Source: Firm-04 sp045591925 (GTDB taxonomy: Bacteria; Bacillota; Clostridia; Oscillospirales; Ruminococcaceae). Taken from it: a stretch of DNA of 64,000 bases. Of this stretch, positions 27,383 through 35,970 are shown piece after piece. The stretch lies in assembly GCA_045591925.1 (NCBI GenBank), contig JAZNTW010000017.1, positions 1-64,000 on the forward strand, given 5' to 3'. The first letter of the stretch is position 1, and each line of letters begins with the position of its first letter. Below the pieces are notes generated by a model. The model searched no databases. It worked only from the letters and a program-made list of their open reading frames with translations, and was not told the DNA's origin. The translations under genes and the position numbers were made by a program.

Positions 27383-28540
27383 TTATGCCGCGCCGCAGAT
27401 TTTCTTCGACCAATTTCCGGACTTCATCACGCCCAATCCCAGAGAAATGAGCGCTATGAATTGAATTAGTTTCAGAGATGACAAGCCGGATGTATGATTG
27501 GCGAAATACTGCGCAACAGCGAGATAAACGATAAACATGACCACAATCACCGCGATCTGAATGACCGTTGCAATGTAATTCTTGATGAACGACTTAGCAA
27601 CATCATGTGTGGTATCACTTGCGAATGTAGCGATCGGCAGCGGCGCGAAGATCGTATACACAGAAAGCTCAAACAGCCGCCCGATTGTCACCACGAAGAT
27701 CATATACGCTATCGCTTTCATGGCAAGGAAATACGGCTGCCAGAGAATGATCTCGATGGTCGGGTTAAAGGTCAGTGCAGAGGTCGGATTGCCGAAAGCG
27801 TGATCCTCAAACCGCACGGCTGTTCCGGACGGGAATACGGCGTGCGGATAGAACATTTTGACCGCGTCCTGCGAAATAATGTAGGTGTAGTTGTGCCGTG
27901 TTTCGCCCGCGCCGACATTCTCCCAGAACTTGATCCACCCCTGATACCAGTGATCCGCCTGCACCACATCTTTCAGCAGGGATTCGCCGATCGAAATACT
28001 GTAGGTAACCTTGTGACCGGCAGGCAGGAAATCCATGTTTGAGCTTGTCGCCGCGCGGTTGATCGTATTGAATCCCTTGTAGATGTACTCGATGATCAGG
28101 TCAGCGTTCTGTACGACTTGCTTGACGACAATGAGTTTTACAAGGAATATGAGGATATTCTCCCATTTCGATGACCACTCAAAATTGGTTGTTTTCCGGA
28201 AGAATTCGACCATGAGCAGCAGAACGGAGACGATCAGAGCGAGATTTTGTGTTGCTGTGCGAATTGCACCGCCGACCACTCCGGCATTTCCGCCGACGCT
28301 GTTCACCACGGTATACGGCGATACCTGTGTAAACTTGAATGCGCTTTTGAGGATTTCATTCGTTTCGTCCACATTTTCCGTAATTGTCGCATACACATCC
28401 TGCACATCGTTATTGAAAATGTCCGCGTGCGCGACCAGCGGAAAGAAGATATTGAAGATGCCCGCGACAATGATAAAAATGAAGATATTGCGGTGAAAAC
28501 GCCGCAGTTTTTCTTTCGGGGATAACAGTGCTGTTCTCAT
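27383..28540 (-). CDS. VirB6/TrbL-like polytopic membrane protein of the T4SS
   Basis: A 385-residue protein with an N-terminal signal-like span (IFIFIIVAGIFNIFFPLVAHA), then an Ala/Asn-rich soluble part and four to six hydrophobic spans in the C-terminal two thirds (SVLLLMVEFF, AIAYMIFVVTIGRLFELSVY, TVIQIAVIVVMFIVYLAV, LIQFIALISLGLGVM). The layout and position between the Maff2 proteins and PrgI match the VirB6/TrbL-like channel protein of clostridial ICEs. RBS AAGGGGG. It ends 12 bases before the PrgI start. Confidence 0.8.
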   Translation of the reverse strand: MRTALLSPKEKLRRFHRNIFIFIIVAGIFNIFFPLVAHADIFNNDVQDVYATITENVDETNEILKSAFKFTQVSPYTVVNSVGGNAGVVGGAIRTATQNLALIVSVLLLMVEFFRKTTNFEWSSKWENILIFLVKLIVVKQVVQNADLIIEYIYKGFNTINRAATSSNMDFLPAGHKVTYSISIGESLLKDVVQADHWYQGWIKFWENVGAGETRHNYTYIISQDAVKMFYPHAVFPSGTAVRFEDHAFGNPTSALTFNPTIEIILWQPYFLAMKAIAYMIFVVTIGRLFELSVYTIFAPLPIATFASDTTHDVAKSFIKNYIATVIQIAVIVVMFIVYLAVAQYFANHTSGLSSLKLIQFIALISLGLGVMKSGNWSKKICGAA

Positions 28541-28552
28541 GCGATACCCCCT

Positions 28553-29029
28553 TTATACAAAAGTGTGCAGGATTCCCGACACAGACACCACGATTGCACC
28601 GGCAGCGAATGTTTTGAGCGCAGCGACCTTGCCGACCGCGTTATTATCCTTGACCGAAAAGCCGAACATGACTGCGCCCACAAGCGTACCGGCAGCGCCG
28701 ACACGCCTTGTCCACCGCCCGATAAACAGCAGGATATTCTGGAAGATCGTTTCTGCATTGGTTGTAGCAAGCTCAAAGATACCGAGATTTGCAATCGCCG
28801 CCTGAATCATGAAGCCGGATACCATTGTGAGCAGCGCAGGAAGCTGATCTCTTGTTTCATCGGACTTGATCGACAGCGCAAACTTGATCGCGCCGATAAA
28901 CGCGACCAGTCCGCCGATTCGCGAAATCCATGTGCTGAAGAATTCCAGTCCGGTCTGCGCCAGATAAGCGGGATTCTCAGGTGCGCCTGTGTTCGGGAGA
29001 ATCGCTGCAAGAGCGGGTAAGATTTGCAT
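28553..29029 (-). CDS. Maff2-like small membrane protein, second copy
   Basis: A 158-residue protein with hydrophobic spans at about 36-55, 70-92 and others in the C-terminal half (LVGAVMFGFSVKDN; FAAGAIVVSVSGILH). The segment FFSTWISRIGGLVAFIGAIKFALSIKSDE matches the upstream 113-residue protein (FFITWIRRIGMMVAFVGAIMFALAIKNND), so the two are paralogues and the domain occurs again in the second half (FIGRWTRRVGAAGTLVGAVMFGFSVKDNN). A strong site AAGGAGG precedes the ATG. Likely a T4SS structural component; role in pilus or channel is inferred. Confidence 0.8.
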   Translation of the reverse strand: MQILPALAAILPNTGAPENPAYLAQTGLEFFSTWISRIGGLVAFIGAIKFALSIKSDETRDQLPALLTMVSGFMIQAAIANLGIFELATTNAETIFQNILLFIGRWTRRVGAAGTLVGAVMFGFSVKDNNAVGKVAALKTFAAGAIVVSVSGILHTFV

Positions 29030-29058
29030 AGCATTCCTCCTTGTATCGGGCTAAGCCC

Positions 29059-29077
29059 GCCCCGCGCAGAGCGGGGC
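29059..29077 (-). promoter_or_regulatory. GC-rich hairpin between the two Maff2-like genes
   Basis: GCCCCGC (29059-29065) and GCGGGGC (29071-29077) form a strong stem with a five-base loop, without a T-run. It lies in the 64-base gap and may set relative expression of the upstream abundant pilin-like protein by stabilising its mRNA end. Confidence 0.5.
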
Positions 29078-29093
29078 AGACCTGCCGGAGCGA

Positions 29094-29435
29094 TCAGCCG
29101 AACAGGTTGAACATATCCGACGCGGCACAGAGCGCGGCGACAATGAATCCGGCAATCATCGTGATCAGACCGGCCTGCTTCTGCTCGGCATCGTTGTTTT
29201 TGATCGCAAGCGCGAACATGATTGCGCCGACAAACGCAACCATCATGCCAATGCGGCGAATCCAGGTGATGAAAAACTCGATCGTGGACTGGTATGCTGC
29301 CTCGGAGCCGCCACCGCCGCCTGCACCGCCCGCGGCAAATGCAGTAAGCGCGGTAAGCGAGGTCACAACAGCGATCGTAAACAGTACGGTAAAGACCTTC
29401 GCGAACTTCTTGTTCTTCTGGTTCATCAGTTTCAT
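29094..29435 (-). CDS. Maff2-like pilin-type small membrane protein
   Basis: A 113-residue precursor with a signal peptide (basic start, span FTVLFTIAVVTSLTALTAFA, probable cleavage after AFA), a Gly-rich segment (AGGAGGGGGSEA) and two hydrophobic spans (about 62-80 and 90-107). This resembles the Maff2/VirB2-like small subunits of Gram-positive T4SS operons. RBS AAAAAGGAG. Immediately downstream of the coupling-protein gene. Mature size would be about 78 residues. Confidence 0.82.
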   Translation of the reverse strand: MKLMNQKNKKFAKVFTVLFTIAVVTSLTALTAFAAGGAGGGGGSEAAYQSTIEFFITWIRRIGMMVAFVGAIMFALAIKNNDAEQKQAGLITMIAGFIVAALCAASDMFNLFG

Positions 29436-29451
29436 TACACATTCTCCTTTT

Positions 29452-31968
29452 TTAGTCGTTGAAAGTATGTCCGAGATATTTCGGATCTCCGATTCTTCCC
29501 GTTGCGTCGGGAAAATGCTCTTCCGTTGAAATATTCGCGGTTAATTCCTCGCCGGGGAGATCTGGATTATATTCCGGTTCCTCGTCTGGTTCACCGAAGA
29601 ACGGACCGATCTCAGGTTCCTCCGAATCCGGCGGAATTGAAATATCGCCGTCCTCGTCAATCACAGCGGGGGCAATCTCGGTTTCTTCATCCTCGTATTC
29701 CTCCTCTTTGTTTCTGATTGCTTCGCCCATATCCCGGCTCTCGATTTCATCATCGGGAATGCCGTAATAGTGGGTATTGTCGGCATAGGTTTCATCATCG
29801 GATACGGATGTGATCTCCGTGTCCATGTCCAGAATATCCTTGTAGCTTGTAGGGATTTCTTCGGCAGTCACGACCGGTTCCTGCGCGGTATAGAGCACTT
29901 CATCCGGTTTTTCTTCCGGCTTTGCCGCAGCGACGGCAGCTTTATACTGCTGAATCGCCTTTGACCGCTGCGCTTTCTGCTCCGCTTCAAACTCCGCAAC
30001 AGATACCGAGCGAATCTGCGTAATATCTGCACGGTTTGCATCGTCAGCAAGACCGGTAAAGCGGAAATTCGGGTGATCGAATGCCGGATATTTTGCGGCA
30101 TAGACCGGGTCTTTGGAACGTATCATGACGATACAATCGCTGATCGGCATGGTCGCAAGCTCATTTTGCTGCATTAGCTCTCTGCCGAGGATTGAATTAT
30201 TTTCGGAAGTGCTGCTTTGCTTGCCCTTTGTCCGGTTTTGTCCTTTGACATCAATCGTTTCCTTTCCGAGCTGTTCCGAAATGGATTTGAGCGTGGTTTC
30301 CTCCTTTCCGCCCAGAAAGATCGTAGAATCGCAGTTTCCGGTGATGACCTCCCATGTTTTCTCATACTTTGCTTTCAACTGTGCGAGATTCTGGATGATC
30401 ACATTCAGCGACATTCCCATGGACCGGACAAAGGCAATGACCTTGTCGAAGTCAGGAATTTGCCCGATATTGCTGAACTCGTCCATGATGCAGCGCACAT
30501 GACACGGCAGCGTACCGTGGTATTTGAAATTCGCACGATTGGAGAGCGTGTCAAAAAGCTGTGTATACATCATTGACGCAAGGAAATTGTAGGTGCTGTT
30601 TGTCGCGGAAATGATGATAAACAGCGCCGTCTTCTTATCGCCGAGCGTTTCCAGATGCACATTATCGCAGCAGGTCAGGTTTTTGAGATTCCGCAGATTG
30701 AACCAGAAGGTTTTTACATTCGCGCTCGATACAAACGACTGACCCGTTTCCTCCGGAGCATTTCGGATTTCTTTATACAGCCGGTATGCCAGCGTATCCG
30801 GCTTGCGGCGCTGTAATTCCAAAAACTCACGGTCGAGCGGACAAAGAAATCCTTTTTCCTGACGAGCCGCAAATGCTTCATCGGATTCACCGGGATTCTG
30901 CGTCAGGAAGAACCCGTCAGGCTTCTGCGAACCCTGCGGCGGATACTGTAAGTCGCGCATTTTCCCCGTGAGTGCGTAGAAATTGAGATTCGTCTCATCC
31001 CGCGTGCCGGGAATGATCTTGCCGTTCTCGTCGAATAGTGCGTCATATTCCGACTGCTCAATCAGCAGAAACATGAGCGCCAGAATCACCGTCTGTCCCT
31101 TTTGACTCCAGAAATCGTCCTTGTCACCGTCGCCCTTTGTTGCCTGGAACAGCACATCCGCCATTTTCTTGACATTGTCCTCGCAGAGATCGCCGTTGTG
31201 GTCATAGATGTAATGGAACGGGTTATAGTTATTGGAGTGCTCCATCTGGATCGTGTTGAACACGCGGACTTCATAGCCCGCCTCTTTCAGCAGCTTTGCG
31301 GTCGCCTGATAAATTTCACCTTTCGGGTCGGTGATGACAAACGAGGTATTGAGCTGCAAAATATTCGTAATAACCCAGAACAGCGTTTTGCCCGAACCGG
31401 AACCGCCGATCACCAGCGTGTTCAGGTTCAGCCGGTGCTGCTTGGTGTTCAGAGCAAGGTACACATCCTTCGCCAGCACGATGTTGTAATCGACCTCAGC
31501 GCAGACGAATTCGCCCCTGTCGTCGTAGAGATACCCGCCGTTTTCATCCCGCAAAGCCAGCTGATACGGCTTTTTCTCCTTTTCTGCGAGCGCACGGACT
31601 TCCTTTTCATCCGCCCATTTTGCCGAGCCGTGTTCTGTGCCGCGCCGGTGCAGGCGCTTCGGTTCTTCGCTGTACTTGTAGAGTGCAAAGATGCCGATTA
31701 CACAGACACCGACAAACAGCATTTTCGGCGCATAACCGTCCTTTTTCGTGATTGCTGAAAAGATAACCGCCGGATGCGATAGGACATAGTGCAGAGCCGG
31801 ATTGAGCTTCGATCCATCAATAGAGCCATCAGCACCGAGGGCGTAATCGAATGCAGCTCCGAGCACAACACAGCCGATCAACAGCACAACCCCGATCACG
31901 CAAAGCACGATCAGGGTTGTCTTGTCTATTTTCTTTCGGGGATGCGGGACGCTCAGCTTCTGGCTCAT
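29452..31968 (-). CDS. VirD4/TraG-type coupling protein
   Basis: An 838-residue coupling ATPase that brings the relaxase-DNA complex to the channel. Two N-terminal membrane spans (about 18-40 and 82-97) precede the ATPase. Walker A is GGSGSGKT (188-195), Walker B is RCIMDEFSNIGQIPDF near 495, and DPKGEIYQAT marks the TraG-type family. An acidic Glu/Asp-rich tail (about 700-838) is unusual in length. ATGA overlap with the upstream PcfB-like gene indicates a coupled PcfB-PcfC-type pair. The family is certain. Confidence 0.93.
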   Translation of the reverse strand: MSQKLSVPHPRKKIDKTTLIVLCVIGVVLLIGCVVLGAAFDYALGADGSIDGSKLNPALHYVLSHPAVIFSAITKKDGYAPKMLFVGVCVIGIFALYKYSEEPKRLHRRGTEHGSAKWADEKEVRALAEKEKKPYQLALRDENGGYLYDDRGEFVCAEVDYNIVLAKDVYLALNTKQHRLNLNTLVIGGSGSGKTLFWVITNILQLNTSFVITDPKGEIYQATAKLLKEAGYEVRVFNTIQMEHSNNYNPFHYIYDHNGDLCEDNVKKMADVLFQATKGDGDKDDFWSQKGQTVILALMFLLIEQSEYDALFDENGKIIPGTRDETNLNFYALTGKMRDLQYPPQGSQKPDGFFLTQNPGESDEAFAARQEKGFLCPLDREFLELQRRKPDTLAYRLYKEIRNAPEETGQSFVSSANVKTFWFNLRNLKNLTCCDNVHLETLGDKKTALFIIISATNSTYNFLASMMYTQLFDTLSNRANFKYHGTLPCHVRCIMDEFSNIGQIPDFDKVIAFVRSMGMSLNVIIQNLAQLKAKYEKTWEVITGNCDSTIFLGGKEETTLKSISEQLGKETIDVKGQNRTKGKQSSTSENNSILGRELMQQNELATMPISDCIVMIRSKDPVYAAKYPAFDHPNFRFTGLADDANRADITQIRSVSVAEFEAEQKAQRSKAIQQYKAAVAAAKPEEKPDEVLYTAQEPVVTAEEIPTSYKDILDMDTEITSVSDDETYADNTHYYGIPDDEIESRDMGEAIRNKEEEYEDEETEIAPAVIDEDGDISIPPDSEEPEIGPFFGEPDEEPEYNPDLPGEELTANISTEEHFPDATGRIGDPKYLGHTFND

Positions 31969-34313
31969 CTTCTCGCCCCTCTCGGCGCGGGCTTCGGCAT
32001 ATCCGGAATCTCCGGAGCATCGGGTACAGGCAGATCGGGCTTTGCATCGGGCAGCGGTGTTTCCTTGTGCAGTTCATCCAGCACATTGCCGTCCGGATGC
32101 AGTTCATGACCGTTGCCGTGTGCGGCTTCTGCGAGATCGTCAGCATCAGACATTTCATCGGCTTCTTTGAGCATTTCCGTATCTGCGAGATACTGCTCAT
32201 ATTCTTCCTGCGAACGGAAGGTCAGCACCGAATCCTTGTCCATTCCGGACGCTTCGAGCATTTCCGATTTGAGTGCCGACCATGCGGTCATTCCTTTTTC
32301 AGTTCGTACAGGCTTGCCGTTCGCGTCCGTCGTTTCCGCGTCCGTGAACGCTGCGAGCTGCTTGCCGCCATCGCGCACAGCATAATCATGAACCACACGC
32401 GCGCCATTGTGTCCTCCTTTCACCACAATATGTTTCTGCGGCTCCGCCGCACTGCACACGATCATTGTGTCGATTGCGCGCTCCTCGCGGTCTGTCAGGT
32501 GATTCATCGCGATATTGAAGTCGGTCTGCTGCGCCTGCACCGCTGCGACACGCTCCTTTATCGCATCTACGCGGATTTCCTGCGCTTTCTCGACCAGCGT
32601 TTCCGCCGCCTGCGCAGACACGCCGAGACCGGCGATCTTTTCAGCAGCTTCCTGACGGTCTGCGGTGGAGAGAACCACAGACGCTTTGCCGTAGGCGATT
32701 GTCATGGAATTCTGCCGGACTTCCTCGATTCGGAGAACGGTCTCCGGACTCTGCGCCTCCGCCTTGCTGTAAACCTCCTTTGCCATAGATTTTGCATCGG
32801 CTTCATTCATACCGGCATCCATATACATTGCCGAGAGAAAATGCAGCGTGCGCTTTTTGTCCGACAGCGTGAAATCCAGCTTTTCGGTCTGCTCATGCGG
32901 AATGGATTCGCCCTTATCGGTGATTTCGGTCGAACGGAAAACGGTATTGAGCGTGAAGCTGTCCTTGCCGGTTCGCTGTATGCGGTTCTCCACAGAATCC
33001 AGCGGTTTCTGCTTTGTGGTATACTCCATGCCGCTCGCGCCGGTGTACTTGTGTTCAATGATCTTGTCCGGCTCAAAATCTTCCATTTGAAAAGTTTTTT
33101 CTGCGGTAAGGAGTATGGTATCCTGCCGTGCGTAGAAGTCTGTCACACGATCTGCTTTGTCTGTCAGAGCGTCGAGCGTCCGGCGGTCAGTGATGCCGAG
33201 CTGTTCTGTCAGCAGACTGCGCATCTTCGCCCTTGTCATGTTCTGCGGCTCCAGCACGGCGTATTTGCCGGACTGATCGCGGAATACCACACGCGGCTTT
33301 TCGTCCTTTTTCGGCTGGACATACCAGCAGCCGAACGGCTTGGCGTGCAGGCTTTCGCCCTCTAGCGTGACATTGCCCTCAATGCGGTAGAACTCATTTT
33401 GTGCGCTGTTGCTGAAATACCGCACCTTCTGCTTGCCTTTGAGCGCTTCCTCACCGAACTTTGCCGCAGCGAGATCTGCTTTGACCGGATCATAGCCGAA
33501 CTGCGACTGAATCTGCGCTGATACCGTTGCCTTATCCGGAATCTCATCGAAAGAGACTTCTCTTCCGGAATGCATATCTTTCAGCGTATAGAAGCCGTTT
33601 TCATCCTTGTCAAAGGAGAACTGCTTTTCGATCTCCTTGCATTTTGCCACAAACTCCTCGCGGACAATCCGTACCGCATCCTGATGCTTCACATCATGCA
33701 GGCAATACTGATCGCCCGCCTTTGTTTCGACAAACACCGCAGGCAGGTCATGCGCTTTCAGCATCGCGGTCAGGTGGGGGACTTCCCACGGCTGCACCTT
33801 GAAATTGCTGAGTGTTTCCGGCTGTACGGCGATCTTTTCCTTGATGCACTCCGTGCAGATCTGCTTGAAGATCGGCAGATCGCCGCTGCGGACATTTGCA
33901 TAGAGGTTGTTTTTGCCTTTCGTATTGGAAAAAGCCACCGGTATGCCGTACTTCTTCGCGGTACGGGCAATGGCCTTGCGGTCCTCCTGTGAAAAGCCGT
34001 TCTGCGCGACCGACAGGGCTTCGCCGGTATTGCGGGCATTCTCGGCAAGGTCTTTCAGGGATACTTCGCCGGGTTTGATGCCGGTCAGGTTTGTTGCCGA
34101 TACATTCGGCGGCTTGGTCTTTTCCGGAGCCTGTGCGCCTTTTGCCGCTTTTATCTGTGCTCTCGCTCTTGCCCGGTCATGCTCCATGCCGAGCAGCTCG
34201 CGAAACAGGCGACCGACCGAATCCAGCACAGACTTGAAAGCGGAAAGTGCCGCTTCTGCTGCTTTTTCAGACACCTGCATCGAAACGGCAGTCACATCTT
34301 CGCTCATGTTCAA
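31965..34313 (-). CDS. DUF3801/PcfB-like accessory factor with long C-terminal extension
   Basis: A 782-residue protein. The DUF3801/PcfB core lies at about 1-165 (GEVSLKDLAEN, FSQEDRKAIARTAKKYGIPVAFSN, ADLPIFKQI-type helix). PcfB of pCF10 is about 150-180 residues and bridges the relaxase and the coupling protein PcfC; here the core is followed by about 600 extra residues with several similar soluble units (PWEVPHLTAMLKAHDLPAVFVETK; YFSNSAQNEFYRIEGNVTLEGES). A possible start is TTG at 34313, seven bases after GGAGGG, or ATG at 34307. The gene overlaps the coupling protein gene, matching the pcfB-pcfC order. The extension is unusual. Confidence 0.82.
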   Translation of the reverse strand: MNMSEDVTAVSMQVSEKAAEAALSAFKSVLDSVGRLFRELLGMEHDRARARAQIKAAKGAQAPEKTKPPNVSATNLTGIKPGEVSLKDLAENARNTGEALSVAQNGFSQEDRKAIARTAKKYGIPVAFSNTKGKNNLYANVRSGDLPIFKQICTECIKEKIAVQPETLSNFKVQPWEVPHLTAMLKAHDLPAVFVETKAGDQYCLHDVKHQDAVRIVREEFVAKCKEIEKQFSFDKDENGFYTLKDMHSGREVSFDEIPDKATVSAQIQSQFGYDPVKADLAAAKFGEEALKGKQKVRYFSNSAQNEFYRIEGNVTLEGESLHAKPFGCWYVQPKKDEKPRVVFRDQSGKYAVLEPQNMTRAKMRSLLTEQLGITDRRTLDALTDKADRVTDFYARQDTILLTAEKTFQMEDFEPDKIIEHKYTGASGMEYTTKQKPLDSVENRIQRTGKDSFTLNTVFRSTEITDKGESIPHEQTEKLDFTLSDKKRTLHFLSAMYMDAGMNEADAKSMAKEVYSKAEAQSPETVLRIEEVRQNSMTIAYGKASVVLSTADRQEAAEKIAGLGVSAQAAETLVEKAQEIRVDAIKERVAAVQAQQTDFNIAMNHLTDREERAIDTMIVCSAAEPQKHIVVKGGHNGARVVHDYAVRDGGKQLAAFTDAETTDANGKPVRTEKGMTAWSALKSEMLEASGMDKDSVLTFRSQEEYEQYLADTEMLKEADEMSDADDLAEAAHGNGHELHPDGNVLDELHKETPLPDAKPDLPVPDAPEIPDMPKPAPRGARR

Positions 34314-34347
34314 TCTTCATCCCTCCTGTCAAATGGGCATAAAAATA

Positions 34348-34395
34348 GCCCGGTATTATAATAGTAGATAGAAATTGCGCATCATAATACCGGGC
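34348..34395 (-). terminator. Attenuator-like hairpin before the PcfB-like gene
   Basis: A 12-base perfect inverted repeat, GCCCGGTATTAT (34348-34359) and ATAATACCGGGC (34384-34395), followed on the minus strand by ATTTTTA. It lies 35 bases before the PcfB-like start and matches a second hairpin at 35040-35073; both are preceded on the minus strand by GACAACTGAATAT. Confidence 0.6.
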
Positions 34396-34484
34396 TTGAA
34401 AAGAGATATTCAGTTGTCAAGGTACTTTTATCGGCAAGAATCCGAGCTGATTTCTGGAATGTTTTTGCCGATAGCAGTATGCGG

Positions 34485-34910
34485 TCAGTCATTTTCGGAC
34501 GGATAGAACAGCTTTTCCGTTTCGTCCGCCTCCACAACAGTCAGTACAAGAAGCTGGGGCTCATGCCGGGTATAGGCGATAAGCGGCGCACACTCGTCGT
34601 CAACCAGCACGCCGCAGACCTGCGGGAGCATTTCCTCGGTCAGAATGAACACGGATTCGTCCATCGGTGCATCCTCATCATAATTGTCGGGCTCAAACAC
34701 GCCGGGAATCTCATACGGGTTGAAGTCCGGGCAGCTGTCGATGTATCGCTGAAGGCTGTTCGCTTCGACGAAATACTTGTTGTTCGCGTCCTTGAGGACA
34801 TGGAACGGGCGACCGCTGCAAAAGGCACGCTGGCAGATTCGATTCATGAACGGCAGGCTGTAACCGAGCTTTGCGGCGGCAGCGGGCATGGAATAGAGTT
34901 TGAGTATCAT
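34485..34910 (-). CDS. First gene of the transfer operon, HTH-like protein
   Basis: A 141-residue protein. The N-terminal part (YSMPAAAAKLGYSLPFMNRI, then a wing-like YFVEANSLQRYIDS) resembles a MerR/excisionase-type helix-turn-helix, although no clear family match is made. The rest is acidic (PDNYDEDAPMDESV) and ends in DETEKLFYPSEND. The start at 34910 is eight bases from AGGAGG; the ATG two codons earlier is too close. It lies between two related terminator-like hairpins and may regulate the operon; this is inferred from position. Confidence 0.7.
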   Translation of the reverse strand: MILKLYSMPAAAAKLGYSLPFMNRICQRAFCSGRPFHVLKDANNKYFVEANSLQRYIDSCPDFNPYEIPGVFEPDNYDEDAPMDESVFILTEEMLPQVCGVLVDDECAPLIAYTRHEPQLLVLTVVEADETEKLFYPSEND

Positions 34911-35039
34911 AATCATTTCCTCCTACTTCTTGTTTGCTCCGGTTCGGAGCACGGGCGGGGTAATGCCTGACTTAACGACAGGCGACTGGCAGGTTTGCAT
35001 TCTACATCGGCATCACCTCCTCAGCAGGACAAAGAAAAA

Positions 35040-35073
35040 GCCCGGTAATTTTCAAGGTAGAAAAAGACCGGGC
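35040..35073 (-). terminator. Attenuator-like hairpin before the first transfer-operon gene
   Basis: GCCCGGT (35040-35046) and ACCGGGC (35067-35073) form a stem followed on the minus strand by TTTTTC. It shares stem sequence and the preceding GACAACTGAATAT with the hairpin at 34348-34395. Confidence 0.6.
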
Positions 35074-35146
35074 GGATGGGTAATATTCAGTTGTCGAATA
35101 GAAAGTTATTGTCATGTTGCACAAGACGAATGAGCTAGTCAGATTA

Positions 35147-35289
35147 GCGGGAACCAGCTGAAAATGAGTAAAAATGAGTTCCCGCAGCAAATCAAGTTGA
35201 AAATATCGTATCTACGATTGTTTCCGCGTGATTGAGGGCTAGTGTATGCGTTTTGTGGGAACTATTTTGCGGGAACTTTCGTGGGAACT
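35147..35289. repeat. Five G(C/T)GGGAAC repeats near the right end of the ICE
   Basis: Copies lie at 35147-35154, 35178-35185 (inverted), 35255-35263, 35269-35277 and 35281-35289; the last three are spaced 14 and 12 bases. Such iterons at an element end would fit integrase or excisionase arm sites, or a regulator's operator. The remaining sequence between 34911 and 35363 shows no gene; a weak 62-codon frame at 35002-35190 (minus) crosses the hairpin. Confidence 0.6.
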
Positions 35290-35363
35290 ACCCCTGAAAA
35301 CAGGTTCAAAATACGGAATTTTGATGCATATTTCGGAAAAATATTTCAGAGGCAGATATAATG

Positions 35364-35406
35364 AAAATGTCCTAGATGCTTGATTTTCACGCATCTAGGA
35401 CATTTT
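35364..35406 (-). terminator. Terminator of the tRNA operon
   Basis: A 16-base perfect stem, AAAATGTCCTAGATGC (35364-35379) and GCATCTAGGACATTTT (35391-35406), seven bases past the tRNA-His 3' end on the minus strand. It is nearly symmetrical and may act in both directions. Confidence 0.8.
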
Positions 35407-35413
35407 CTCAGCG

Positions 35414-35488
35414 GGTGGGTAGAGGGATTCGAACCCTCGGTCTTCGGGACCACAATCCGACGCTTTAACCGACTAAGCTATACCCACC
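35414..35488 (-). tRNA. tRNA-His (GTG)
   Basis: Cloverleaf with acceptor stem GTGGGTA/TACCCAC, encoded G-1 (35488) paired with C73 (35414), T loop TTCGAAT and anticodon GTG in loop TTGTGGT. The G-1:C73 pair is diagnostic of histidine tRNA. CCA is not encoded. One A-C mismatch closes the anticodon stem. It is the gene nearest the ICE and a possible integration neighbour. Confidence 0.95.
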
Positions 35489-35533
35489 ATATTTAATTTT
35501 GCAATCGGAGAAAGTCTCCGCATCTATTGCAGA

Positions 35534-35607
35534 CGCGCCTTAAAGGATTCGAACCTTTGACTTACTGCTTAGAAGGCAGTTACTCTATCCAGCTGAGTTA
35601 AAGGCGC
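35534..35607 (-). tRNA. tRNA-Arg (TCT)
   Basis: Acceptor stem GCGCCTT/AAGGCGC, anticodon stem ACTGC/GCAGT with loop CTTCTAA (anticodon TCT), T arm AAAGG TTCGAAT CCTTT. Discriminator base G. CCA not encoded. Second of three tRNAs in one transcript. Confidence 0.95.
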
Positions 35608-35633
35608 AAACGTCATCAAAATAAGATGACAAA

Positions 35634-35704
<71 letters not shown>

Positions 35705-35754
35705 ATCTTGTTCCAGTGCGGTCAGTTCAGTATCTTTCCAACACTGCAAGAACA

Positions 35755-35783
35755 ATTATACCATATTCCGCGGCGTTTGTCAA
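35755..35783 (-). promoter_or_regulatory. Promoter of the tRNA-Gly-Arg-His operon
   Basis: On the minus strand, TTGACA (35778-35783) and TATAAT (35755-35760) are separated by 17 bases. Both hexamers are consensus. The rest of the gap from 35784 to 35970 shows no gene. Confidence 0.85.
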
Positions 35784-35970
35784 GAGGAAAATGCAAAAAA
35801 ATTCCCGTTTCCATCAAAATCATCAACATTTATCATATTTGCTGCCATAAAACCGGAAAGAGAGGCGTGACACTGCGCCATTTTATCGTGCAGATGCGCA
35901 TGATCTGCGCTCCTGCGGAAACATTGTTCACGCGCTCTCCTATCAGAGCCATCCGGTTAACGCTACGCCC

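Larger units (their letters stand above)
214..35363. mobile_element. Integrative conjugative element, about 35 kb
   Basis: The region carries a tyrosine integrase, MobV relaxase, VirD4-type coupling protein, VirB4 ATPase, VirB6-like and PrgI-like membrane proteins, Maff2-like proteins and a giant methylase-helicase, all typical of Firmicutes ICEs. The right limit is taken as the left edge of the terminator hairpin beside tRNA-His. The left limit is uncertain because no att repeat was identified, so both ends are approximate. Interruption of the PrgI-like gene may make the element transfer-defective. Confidence 0.6.

Noticed and set aside
35002..35190. 62-codon minus-strand frame across the second attenuator, a possible leader peptide
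   Set aside because: No ribosome site at its starts and no comparable frame at the other attenuator, so not listed as a gene.
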